NCBI GenBank assembly: GCA_947307415.1
Contig: CAMZJA010000009.1
Location: forward strand, 16,003-80,002
Length of the DNA: 64,000 bases
Direction: 5' to 3'
Source of the DNA: an uncultured Bacteroidales bacterium
GTDB lineage: Bacteria; Bacteroidota; Bacteroidia; Bacteroidales; F082
Shown: positions 1 to 6,725 of the stretch, one piece after another
How positions within the stretch are numbered: position 1 is the first letter of the stretch
How the letters are laid out: the number at the start of each line of letters is the position of its first letter
Notes under the pieces: generated by a model
What the model was told of the DNA's origin: nothing
The model's database searches: none
The model's input: only the letters and a program-made list of their open reading frames with translations
Made by a program: the position numbers and the translations under genes

Positions 1-2443
1 GTTCGAGCTTGTCGCCCTCCATCTGTCCGTGACCCACAGCCACCTTCGCGCCCGGCACGCAGCTGATAATCATGTCGTAAACCTCCATGATGTTTTGGAT
101 GCGGTTGTGAACAAAAAACACCTGTCCGTCGCGCGCCAACTCGTACTGGATGGCGTCTCTTATCACGTCCGGAGAGAACGAACGAAGTTCGGTCTCGACA
201 GGATATCTGTTGGGCGGCGGAGTGGTGATGATGCTCATGTCGCGAGCTCCCATCATCGAAAACTGCAGTGTTCTTGGGATAGGCGTTGCCGTCAGAGTGA
301 GGGTATCGACATTGGTTTTCATCTGTTTCAGCTTCTCCTTGGCAGAGACGCCGAACTTCTGCTCCTCGTCGATTATCAAGAGACCTAAGTCCTTGAACTC
401 CACATCTTTACTGATGATTCGATGAGTACCTATTAATATGTCTATGCGACCGTTTTTCACGTCGTCAAGAGTCTTTTTCTGCTCTTTAGCGGTCTTGAAA
501 CGGTTCATATAGTCGATGGTGACAGGAAAACCTTTCAAACGACTAGAGAACGTATGGAAATGCTGCAAAGCAAGCACCGTGGTAGGCACCAAAACAGCCA
601 CCTGTTTCGAGTCGCTGACAGCTTTGAACGCCGCACGAATTGCCACTTCGGTCTTACCGAAACCAACGTCACCGCACACGAGACGGTCCATCGGCGATTC
701 CTTCTCCATATCGCGTTTCACATCGATGGTCGCCTTAAGCTGATCCGGTGTGTCCTCATACATAAACGAAGCCTCGAGCTCGGTCTGTAGATAAGTATCC
801 GGCATAAACTGGAAACCCTTCGAGTTCTTGCGCTCAGCGTAAAGTTTTATGAGCTCACGAGCGATATCTTTGACCTTGCTCTTAGTCTTTGCTTTCAGCT
901 TATTCCATGCGTTGGAACCGAGTTTACTCAACGAAGGCTCAGCACCGTCTTTACTTGAATATTTAGATATTCTATGCAGCGAGTGGATGCTAACATAAAG
1001 CAGGTCGCCATTTTGATATATCAAACGCAGCGCTTCCTGCTGCTTTCCGTTGTGGTCAATGATCTCCAGACCGTCGAAACGTCCGATGCCATGGTCGATA
1101 TGAGTGACGTAATCGCCTGGTTTTAAATCATATAACTCTTTGATTGTCAGCGCCTGACTACTTGCAAAACCTTCGCGGAGATGGAAGCGGTGGTAACGTT
1201 CAAAGATCTGATGGTCGGTGAAACAACAGAGTTTCTGGTCGTTATCGACAAAACCTGCCTGAATGGAATATAATATAGGTGTGAAATCGTGGTTCGACTC
1301 GTCCTTCTGCTGCAAATCGTTCAAAATGCTCTGAATTCGCTCGAGCTGACGCTTGCTTTCGGAGAAGAAAAGTATGCGGTAGTCTCTGTCTTTCAACGAG
1401 TTAATGGTGTTTTGCAACATCTCGAAGTTCTTGTTGAACACAGGCTGACTGGTGATGTTGAATTCCACAATCTCCTTCCCCACCGAATCGGAATATGTCT
1501 CGAAGGTAACTGACTTAAAATCATCGAGTTGAGTAAGAAGTTCATCGCTTTGCGCAAATAAAGTCTCAGGTGATTTCAGTTTTTCATTTTCTTCAAACGC
1601 CTCGAATGCATCGACAGCTTTCTTGTACTCGGCATCGATTCTCTCTTTCAGGAAATCGGTCTCGTCGAGCCACATAACCGTCTGATTCTGAAGATATTGG
1701 AATATCGTCTCTCGTTCTTCCGAAAGGTTATGATCCTGCAAATTCGGCAACAAGACTATGCGTTGCAGCTTCTCAATCGAGAGCTGATCGACAGGATTGA
1801 ACGAGCGGATTGACTCCACCTCGTCGAAATCGAAAACGATACGATATGGGTAGTCATTGGCAAAAGAAAACACATCGACGATGCCGCCACGAATTGCAAA
1901 CTGACCCGGTTCGACAACAAAATCGACATGCTCGAAGTTGTATTCCAGCAAGGTGTCAGTGACGAAATCCATATCGACCTTCTCGCCCACCGCAAGCTTT
2001 AAAGTATTCTTACTCAATATTTTACGAGTGACAATTTTCTCACTCAAAGCTTCGGGGTAAGAAACGATTATCGTCTTGCGCTCGGATGTTGAAACCCTTT
2101 GCAGAACCTCGGTTCGCGATAAGATATAGGTGTTATCGGGCTTCTCGGGCTCATACGGACGTTTGTACGAGGTCGGGTAAAACAGAATCATCTTCTTGGC
2201 GTAGTCCTGCTCGCGCTCGCCGAAAATATTCTCGAGGTCGTTGTAGAAATACGCAGCACTCTCTTTGTCGGCACACACCACAAAATGCTGTCCGCCAATC
2301 TTCTCAAAAGCGCTTGCAACAGCGAAAGCCTTCGCAGAGCCTACTATCCCCTTGCAAAACACGTTTTTCTTATCATTAAGATAATCAACGAGTTGCAAGA
2401 TTCTGGCGTCGTCTTTATAATATGAAATAGGGTTTTCTTTCAC
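1..2443 (-). CDS. mfd: Transcription-repair coupling factor Mfd, 3' end outside window
   Basis: Mfd removes RNA polymerase stalled at DNA lesions and recruits the UvrABC excision system. About 814 N-terminal codons are visible and the frame runs open off the left edge. The N-terminal UvrB-like region includes a QFAIRGGIVDVF segment. Helicase motif I (GDVGFGKT) lies near residue 592 and the Walker B motif (DEEQ) near residue 692, both diagnostic of the RecG-like motor. The start is taken as GTG at 2443, because no ATG occurs in frame for about 90 codons and a -7 box lies directly upstream. With only five bases between that box and the GTG, the mRNA would be almost leaderless. The identification is secure; the exact start is less so. 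Confidence 0.93.
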   Translation of the reverse strand, partial: MKENPISYYKDDARILQLVDYLNDKKNVFCKGIVGSAKAFAVASAFEKIGGQHFVVCADKESAAYFYNDLENIFGEREQDYAKKMILFYPTSYKRPYEPEKPDNTYILSRTEVLQRVSTSERKTIIVSYPEALSEKIVTRKILSKNTLKLAVGEKVDMDFVTDTLLEYNFEHVDFVVEPGQFAIRGGIVDVFSFANDYPYRIVFDFDEVESIRSFNPVDQLSIEKLQRIVLLPNLQDHNLSEERETIFQYLQNQTVMWLDETDFLKERIDAEYKKAVDAFEAFEENEKLKSPETLFAQSDELLTQLDDFKSVTFETYSDSVGKEIVEFNITSQPVFNKNFEMLQNTINSLKDRDYRILFFSESKRQLERIQSILNDLQQKDESNHDFTPILYSIQAGFVDNDQKLCCFTDHQIFERYHRFHLREGFASSQALTIKELYDLKPGDYVTHIDHGIGRFDGLEIIDHNGKQQEALRLIYQNGDLLYVSIHSLHRISKYSSKDGAEPSLSKLGSNAWNKLKAKTKSKVKDIARELIKLYAERKNSKGFQFMPDTYLQTELEASFMYEDTPDQLKATIDVKRDMEKESPMDRLVCGDVGFGKTEVAIRAAFKAVSDSKQVAVLVPTTVLALQHFHTFSSRLKGFPVTIDYMNRFKTAKEQKKTLDDVKNGRIDILIGTHRIISKDVEFKDLGLLIIDEEQKFGVSAKEKLKQMKTNVDTLTLTATPIPRTLQFSMMGARDMSIITTPPPNRYPVETELRSFSPDVIRDAIQYELARDGQVFFVHNRIQNIMEVYDMIISCVPGAKVAVGHGQMEGDKLE

Positions 2444-2448
2444 GGGTG

Positions 2449-2456
2449 CAAAAATA
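2449..2456 (-). promoter_or_regulatory. -7 promoter box of mfd
   Basis: On the minus strand this reads TATTTTTG, matching the Bacteroidota sigma-ABfr -7 consensus TAnnTTTG. It ends five bases before the proposed GTG start, so transcription would begin at or inside the start codon. Confidence 0.55.
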
Positions 2457-2530
2457 CGAAATATTTTGTAACTTTGCAGCAAGAACCGAAACGAAAAACG
2501 TTTCAGTTTAGGGTTATTTTATAAAAATAT

Positions 2531-2546
2531 TTCACTTTTAAGTGAA
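2531..2546. promoter_or_regulatory. Palindromic candidate operator of the toxin-antitoxin operon
   Basis: TTCACTT-TT-AAGTGAA is a perfect 7-bp inverted repeat with a 2-bp spacer. It sits 17 bp upstream of the -7 box at 2564-2571, where the -33 element would be. Antitoxins with an HTH domain usually repress their own operon from such a site. Its use here is inferred from position and symmetry. Confidence 0.55.
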
Positions 2547-2563
2547 GTTTGAAAAATTATTAG

Positions 2564-2571
2564 TATATTTG
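2564..2571 (+). promoter_or_regulatory. -7 promoter box of the toxin-antitoxin operon
   Basis: TATATTTG followed by C matches TAnnTTTG. It lies after the first possible ATG (2542), so that ATG would be upstream of the transcript. This is why the toxin start is placed at 2593. Confidence 0.6.
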
Positions 2572-2592
2572 CAAGCTAAAATTTGTGAAGCT

Positions 2593-3072
2593 ATGACTAA
2601 AAAAATGACTTTAAAAACAATTGAACAAAACGAAATAGTTTGCCTGTATTCTATTCGTTTTGAGGGTAATGACAAAAGCGAATTTGAAAGATTTCTTGCA
2701 GAATTCAAAGACAATGCGAGGTTGAACAAGGATTTTCAGACAATTATTTTCGCTTTGAAAAAGATTATAGAACAAGGTGCTTTGGAAAGGTTTTTCAGAA
2801 CTGAAGGCAAAATGAATGACAATCTTTGTGCGTTGTCAATTGATGCGAGAAGTTTAAGGTTGTACTGCCTCAGAATTTCAGATCAGATTTTGATATTAGG
2901 CAATGGCGGAGAAAAAACGACAAGGACTTACCAAGAAGATGAAAAGTTGAGCGGTTACGTTTTAGACCTTCAGAAGTTTGACAAATTGTTGAAAGAAGCA
3001 AGGAAATCAGGAAATGTGAAAGTTGAGAACAATATTATTACTGGAATTGACAAAACAGTTTTTGAGATATGA
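2593..3072 (+). CDS. Probable RelE/HigB-like type II toxin
   Basis: The protein has 159 residues from ATG 2593, with a further possible start at 2605. The central part (ALSIDARSLRLYCLRIS, then ILILGNGGEKTTRTYQ) looks like the beta-strand core of RelE-superfamily mRNA-cleaving toxins: a basic Arg-rich strand followed by a strand ending in a charged turn. An amphipathic Lys/Glu-rich helical part precedes it. The gene overlaps the next HTH gene by 4 nt (ATGA), the toxin-first order of HigBA-type modules. I infer ribosome-dependent or free mRNA cleavage from the family; catalytic residues cannot be fixed by eye. Insertion between the housekeeping genes mfd and dusB, next to a second decayed module, suggests transfer. 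Confidence 0.65.
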   Translation: MTKKMTLKTIEQNEIVCLYSIRFEGNDKSEFERFLAEFKDNARLNKDFQTIIFALKKIIEQGALERFFRTEGKMNDNLCALSIDARSLRLYCLRISDQILILGNGGEKTTRTYQEDEKLSGYVLDLQKFDKLLKEARKSGNVKVENNIITGIDKTVFEI

Positions 3073-3404
3073 TACAGAATAAATTATTCAGAGAATGTTT
3101 GGCTGAAATACCCGAAGATCAAATGGCAGAATTCGAGCTGTCGTTTGCCATTGCCGAACGAATAGTTGAAGTGCTGAAACAAAAAGGCATGACTCGTCGT
3201 GATTTGGCCAACAAACTCGGCAAACGTGAATCGGAGATAAGCAAATGGCTTACCGGAAGGCACAATTTCACAATAAGCACCATTTCACACATAAGCTCAG
3301 CTCTTAGTGAAGACATTATCATGGTTGCAAGAAAGCAATATGATTTTGCTAATGAAGATTGCTTAAAAGCAGCTGAAGAACAACAACCTTATGGCAAAAA
3401 CTAA
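3069..3404 (+). CDS. XRE-family HTH antitoxin (HigA-like)
   Basis: The protein has 111 residues. A lambda-repressor-type HTH spans about residues 30-85; KGMTRRDLANKLGKRESEIS is the helix-turn-helix core, followed by KWLTGRHNFTISTISHIS. The N-terminal acidic helix probably contacts the toxin. It starts inside the toxin stop codon (ATGA overlap), so the two are translationally coupled. It should neutralise the upstream toxin and repress the operon, probably through the palindrome at 2531-2546. The C-terminal tail overlaps the beginning of a small open frame (3391-3468) that contains a dispersed repeat. Confidence 0.8.
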   Translation: MIQNKLFRECLAEIPEDQMAEFELSFAIAERIVEVLKQKGMTRRDLANKLGKRESEISKWLTGRHNFTISTISHISSALSEDIIMVARKQYDFANEDCLKAAEEQQPYGKN

Positions 3405-3410
3405 AATATA

Positions 3411-3457
3411 CGACCTACCACAGGGTACTGTTGAGCATTTCGAAAATGGCATTAAAA
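3411..3457 (+). repeat. Dispersed repeat D, copy 1 (EHFENGIKN-encoding)
   Basis: These 47 bases match 31260-31305 except for one inserted T. Here they lie in a 25-codon frame (3391-3468) that starts inside the antitoxin end and reads MAKTKIYDLPQGTVEHFENG, then IKNGD and stop. The second copy can also encode EHFENGIKN, so the conserved unit may be a protein fragment rather than a DNA element. The outer inverted arm seen at the second copy is missing here. Confidence 0.7.
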
Positions 3458-3489
3458 ATGGTGATTAAATAAAATATGAAACTTTTAGG

Positions 3490-3519
3490 TTGCGATTTCG
3501 AAAATTATTATTATCTTTG
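3490..3519 (+). promoter_or_regulatory. Promoter of the decayed toxin / orphan antitoxin
   Basis: TTG at 3490-3492 and TATCTTTG at 3512-3519 are 19 bp apart, the usual Bacteroidota -33/-7 spacing. Transcription would start near 3526, shortly before ATG 3540. Confidence 0.55.
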
Positions 3520-3539
3520 CGACGTTAAATTTTGATGTT

Positions 3540-3627
3540 ATGACTTTCGATAAGATATTAGAAAACGGACGTTTGTGTTTTTGATGAAGAAAGTTTTGAA
3601 GATTACAGAAAGGAGATTGCATTATGA
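3540..3627 (+). pseudogene. Remnant of a toxin gene, deleted and frameshifted
   Basis: ATG 3540 opens MTFDKILENGRLCF and stops at 3584. A second frame continues with VCVFDEESFEDYRKEIAL and ends in a TGA (3625-3627) that overlaps the ATG of the next HTH gene, as an intact toxin gene would. The opening MTFDKILENGRL resembles the start of short Bacteroidota proteins encoded directly upstream of this type of HTH antitoxin; that comparison is from memory. Promoter, start and coupled stop all survive while the body is gone, so I read it as an internal deletion plus frameshift. Confidence 0.55.
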
Positions 3628-3938
3628 CACTTGATGAAACAATAGCCAGATTGAGCCGTTACCAGTCGGAAACACCATCGGAATGGCGTGAGAAAGAAGC
3701 GGTTTATCAGACTGCAAAATCGCAGGGATGGTTGAAATATTCCAGGAAAATCGCTATCAAGGTCGCCATGGCAATGAAATATCAAAATATCTCAAGGCAG
3801 GAGTTGGCCGAAAGAATGGGTTGCTCGCCGCAATACGTGTCGCGTCTGCTTAAAGGCGAGGAAAACCTGTCGCTTGAAACAATATGTAAACTTGAAGAAG
3901 CGTTAAATATAGCAATTTTGCAATATGAGTTTTCTTAA
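3624..3938 (+). CDS. XRE-family HTH protein, orphan antitoxin
   Basis: The protein has 104 residues. The N-terminal half (TPSEWREKEAVYQTAKSQGW) is the usual leader of HigA-type antitoxins, and the C-terminal half holds an HTH_3 domain: NISRQELAERMGCSPQYVSR, then LLKGEENLSLETICKLEEAL. Its partner toxin upstream is broken, so the gene may persist as an autorepressor or through overlap with dusB. The last 14 bases overlap the start of dusB in another frame, which ties dusB translation to this transcript. Confidence 0.8.
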   Translation: MTLDETIARLSRYQSETPSEWREKEAVYQTAKSQGWLKYSRKIAIKVAMAMKYQNISRQELAERMGCSPQYVSRLLKGEENLSLETICKLEEALNIAILQYEFS

Positions 3939-4890
3939 TTTCGAGCATTATCCCCTGCTGTTGGCGCCAATGGAAGGCGTCACCGACCCGCCGTTTAGGC
4001 ATGTGTGCAAGATGTACGGCGCCGACATCGTCTATTCCGAGTTCATCTCGTCGGACGGACTGATTCGCGATGCAGTAAAGAGTATCAATAAGTTACGATA
4101 TACAGAAAGCGAGCAACCGTTTGGAGTGCAAATCTTCGGAAATGCAGTCCAGCCGATGGTTGAGGCAGCGCAATATGCTGAACGTTATAACCCAGACATC
4201 ATCGACATCAACTTCGGATGTCCAGTGAAGAAAGTGGCATCGAAAGGCGCAGGTTCAGGTATAATGAACGACATCCCGAAGATGGTAGCGATAACCGAAG
4301 CGGTGGTGAAAGCGGTGAAAACGCCAGTTACGGTGAAGACGAGATTGGGTTACGACAGCGAGCATAAAGACATAGTAGAAATCGCCGAACGACTTCAAGA
4401 TGTTGGTATTCAGGCGCTTACCATCCACGGACGTTTGCGCACCACAAAATGGGGCGAGCCAGCCGACTGGACACTCATCGGGGCAGTGAAAAACAACCCT
4501 CGCATGACGATTCCTATCATCGGCAACGGCGACGTGGTCGACGGCAAGTCAGCGAAATATTTCAAGGACACCTTCGGCGTCGACGGCCTCATGATTGGTC
4601 GCGCCACCTACGGAAACCCCTGGATTTTCAAGGAGATTCACGATTATCTTGAAAAAGGTGTCGAAGATGAGAAACCTTCCGTCGAGGAACGCGTTAGAGT
4701 GGCTAAGATGCACCTCAACGACTCGTTAAACTACAAAGATGAGCATTATGCCGTCATCGAGATGCGAAAACATTGGGGCTTGTACTTCAAAGGATTCCCG
4801 AACTTCAAGCAATTCAAAATGAAGCTGATGGAAGTGCCGACAGTGGCGGAAGTGACGGCTATTCTCAATGAAATCGAAAATTATTATTAG
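3925..4890 (+). CDS. dusB: tRNA-dihydrouridine synthase
   Basis: This flavoenzyme reduces uridine to dihydrouridine in the D-loop of tRNA with NADPH. The 321-residue product is normal for the family. The TIM-barrel begins with LLLAPMEGVTDPPFR, the FMN and active-site segment is DINFGCPVKKVASKGAGSG with the catalytic Cys near residue 102, and FMN-phosphate contacts are in PIIGNGDV and GLMIGRATYGNPW. ATG 3925 gives the conserved N-terminus and overlaps the orphan antitoxin by 14 nt. A tRNA gene follows. Family assignment is secure; the DusB subtype is from overall similarity. Confidence 0.92.
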   Translation: MSFLNFEHYPLLLAPMEGVTDPPFRHVCKMYGADIVYSEFISSDGLIRDAVKSINKLRYTESEQPFGVQIFGNAVQPMVEAAQYAERYNPDIIDINFGCPVKKVASKGAGSGIMNDIPKMVAITEAVVKAVKTPVTVKTRLGYDSEHKDIVEIAERLQDVGIQALTIHGRLRTTKWGEPADWTLIGAVKNNPRMTIPIIGNGDVVDGKSAKYFKDTFGVDGLMIGRATYGNPWIFKEIHDYLEKGVEDEKPSVEERVRVAKMHLNDSLNYKDEHYAVIEMRKHWGLYFKGFPNFKQFKMKLMEVPTVAEVTAILNEIENYY

Positions 4891-4892
4891 TT

Positions 4893-4925
4893 TTTGATAA
4901 CATATTAATTTTTTTTGTACTTTTG
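4893..4925 (+). promoter_or_regulatory. Promoter of the tRNA gene
   Basis: TTTG at 4893-4896 and TACTTTTG at 4918-4925 are 21 bp apart, a good Bacteroidota -33/-7 pair. The -7 box ends 18 bases before the mature tRNA. Confidence 0.65.
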
Positions 4926-4943
4926 CACCCGGAAATTTTTCCA

Positions 4944-5017
4944 GCTCCTATAGCTCAGTCGGTTAGAGTAGCTGACTCATAATCAGTTGGTCCTAGGTTC
5001 AAGTCCTAGTGGGAGCA
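4944..5017 (+). tRNA. tRNA with CAU anticodon, elongator Met or Ile2
   Basis: The cloverleaf is complete. The acceptor GCTCCTA pairs with TGGGAGC (one G-U), the D-stem is GCTC/GAGT, the anticodon stem GCTGA/TCAGT encloses loop CTCATAA, and the T-stem CTAGG/CCTAG is perfect. The anticodon is CAT. Base pair 1:72 is a normal G-C, so it is not the initiator, which is at 42323-42396. CCA is not encoded. The choice between Met and lysidine-modified Ile2 cannot be made with confidence by eye; the CTCATAA loop fits both. Confidence 0.92.
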
Positions 5018-5023
5018 CAAAAA

Positions 5024-5065
5024 AACGCCGACAATTTATACAAATTGCTGGCGTTTATTATTTTT
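5024..5065 (+). terminator. Intrinsic terminator after the tRNA
   Basis: AACGCC...GGCGTT and CAATTT...AAATTG form a stem with a short loop, followed by TTATTATTTTT. The T-rich tail also contains the -7 box (TATTTTTG, 5059-5066) of the next gene. Confidence 0.75.
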
Positions 5066-5078
5066 GCGACATGATTCT

Positions 5079-6605
5079 ATGAAAAGAATAACATACATAT
5101 TATTATTTGTTTTCGCGGTTGTAGTGACAGCCCGCGCTGCAAATGTAAACGACACCATCCACACCCTGCGGGCGGCGATGAGCATCTATGGCTACCAACC
5201 CGTGCAAGCGCTGCAGATCATCGACTCGGCGCTCATCGTGGGCAACATCGACGAGGTGCAAGCCGAACAGTGCCGGGCACGCATCTATGGCATGACGCTG
5301 ATGCGCGAACAGATGGACTCGCTGCTTGGCGGACCGACAGACATCCGATTAGACTCGGCGCAGGCCATAGCCTTGCGACTGCTCACCAACGAATCCATCA
5401 AGGCCAGCCTGACAAGACTTCGCGACGTGTATGAGATTCTGGCTTACACCGAGCGTATGCAGAACGACACCATGGGATGGCTCTATCGGTCACGACAGCT
5501 GGTCGATGTGTGCCGTCAGATAGGTCCAGAGGCGGAGACTGATGCCCTGCGCACGGAGGCTGAAATCGGCGTCGCGCTTTATGCCATGGGTCATGAAGAA
5601 GAAGGCATGGCGAAGGTGGACAGCGTGTTGGCTCTGCTCAATGACAAAGATAAATTTAACGAGCTTGACGCCTTCATCGTCGCCTCACGACGCAAGATTA
5701 CGATGCTCGGCTCGCGCGACCGCTATGCCGAGACGCTGCCTTTGGCCCGCCGTATCATAGAACGGCTCGACGACTACGAGTCAAACCCCGAAAGATACCA
5801 CGACAACAGCTACCGCGAGCCCAAAAACGACCAGAAACGTGCCGACTATATCCGTTTCTACCGCAATCAGGCCCAGAATTTAATCGCTGCTGCTTACGCG
5901 TCATTAGGCGATCATGGCAATATGCTCACGGCTTTCCGTCAGATAGAAGACGTTGTGCGCGAGGCCACGGCTCGAGAACACATAGCACGCTACAACGCCT
6001 TGCAGCAGCAGCTCGAGGCCGAGCACCAGCGTGATGCCGCACGACGGGCTAAAGAGTCACGCAAAGTGACAGGTTTTGTGAGTCTTCTGATACTTCTGTT
6101 CGCCATTTATGTCTTATGGCAGTGGCGCAAAACGAATAAGCAGAATAAAATCCTTGCCCAACAGATAAGAGATGCAGTGGAATACAAGGAGAAATATAGA
6201 GAACTTTCTACTCAAAACTCTCAACTTCAAAACAACTCTAAACTCTACACTCTAAACTCTACACTCTCCGAGGCCGAGCTTTCATCTTACCTTTGCGCTT
6301 TAATTGAAAATGAAAAGCTGTATCTCAATCCTTTGTTTGACCGTCAGACACTCATCGACCGCACCGGTCTCTCAAAAGAGCGCATCGGTGCCGCCTTTTC
6401 GCATGGCGGCGAATACGCCAGACTCACCACCATTGTTCGCGAGCTTCGTCTAAACCACGCTGTCCGCCTCATGAACGAACATCCTGAAATGAGCTTAGAG
6501 CAAGTGTGTTTGGCAAGCGGTTTTTCAAATACAACCTCCTTCCGTCGCAGCTTCAAGGAAAAATACGGAATATCTCCCTCAGAATTCCGCGAAACGAAGG
6601 AATAA
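5079..6605 (+). CDS. Membrane-anchored regulator: TPR-like sensor, TM, AraC HTH
   Basis: The product has 508 residues. A signal sequence (MKRITYILLFVFAVVVTARA) is followed by a helical TPR-like region to about residue 325, one membrane helix near residues 332-349 (GFVSLLILLFAIYVLWQW), a coiled segment and an AraC-type double HTH at about 410-508 (RLNHAVRLMNEHPEMSLEQV ... ASGFSNTTSFRRSFKEKYG). The topology suggests a periplasmic sensor controlling DNA binding in the cytoplasm. ATG 5079 follows a -7 box at 5059-5066. Residues 378-397, between TM and HTH, are encoded by a period-7 DNA repeat and are rich in N, S, T and L. The gene is followed by direct repeats that could be its operator in front of the next gene. 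The ligand is unknown. Confidence 0.82.
   Translation: MKRITYILLFVFAVVVTARAANVNDTIHTLRAAMSIYGYQPVQALQIIDSALIVGNIDEVQAEQCRARIYGMTLMREQMDSLLGGPTDIRLDSAQAIALRLLTNESIKASLTRLRDVYEILAYTERMQNDTMGWLYRSRQLVDVCRQIGPEAETDALRTEAEIGVALYAMGHEEEGMAKVDSVLALLNDKDKFNELDAFIVASRRKITMLGSRDRYAETLPLARRIIERLDDYESNPERYHDNSYREPKNDQKRADYIRFYRNQAQNLIAAAYASLGDHGNMLTAFRQIEDVVREATAREHIARYNALQQQLEAEHQRDAARRAKESRKVTGFVSLLILLFAIYVLWQWRKTNKQNKILAQQIRDAVEYKEKYRELSTQNSQLQNNSKLYTLNSTLSEAELSSYLCALIENEKLYLNPLFDRQTLIDRTGLSKERIGAAFSHGGEYARLTTIVRELRLNHAVRLMNEHPEMSLEQVCLASGFSNTTSFRRSFKEKYGISPSEFRETKE
6210..6269 (+). repeat. Period-7 repeat (family C) inside the AraC-type regulator
   Basis: Successive units ACTCAAA, ACTCTCA, ACTTCAA, then (after a 4-bp break) ACTCTAA, ACTCTAC, ACTCTAA, ACTCTAC, ACTCTCC. 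The tract remains open in the gene's frame and encodes a low-complexity linker. The same unit in reverse complement (GAGTGTA, GAGTTTT) lies between genes at 39661-39689. Confidence 0.85.
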
Positions 6606-6612
6606 AGCACCG

Positions 6613-6667
6613 TACAATTTGTCTTTTTTACCATACAATTTGTCTATGCATGATTCTATGCATGATT
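6613..6667 (+). promoter_or_regulatory. Two pairs of direct repeats, candidate AraC-type operator
   Basis: TACAATTTGTCT occurs at 6613-6624 and 6634-6645, 21 bp apart (two helical turns). TATGCATGATT then occurs at 6645-6655 and 6657-6667, 12 bp apart. All lie upstream of the -7 box at 6686-6693. Paired direct repeats on one face of the helix are the usual binding pattern of AraC-family dimers. The regulator is encoded immediately upstream. Confidence 0.55.
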
Positions 6668-6685
6668 ACGTATGGAACGCATTTG

Positions 6686-6693
6686 TATTTTTG
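6686..6693 (+). promoter_or_regulatory. -7 promoter box of the secreted protein gene
   Basis: TATTTTTG matches TAnnTTTG. No good -33 element is seen, which fits a promoter that needs an activator. Confidence 0.5.
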
Positions 6694-6725
6694 TATTTTA
6701 AAATTTACAATTAAAGTTCATAAAT

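Noticed and set aside
2542-2592. Longer N-terminus of the RelE-like toxin
   Set aside because: The -7 box at 2564-2571 lies downstream of ATG 2542, so that codon is probably not transcribed.
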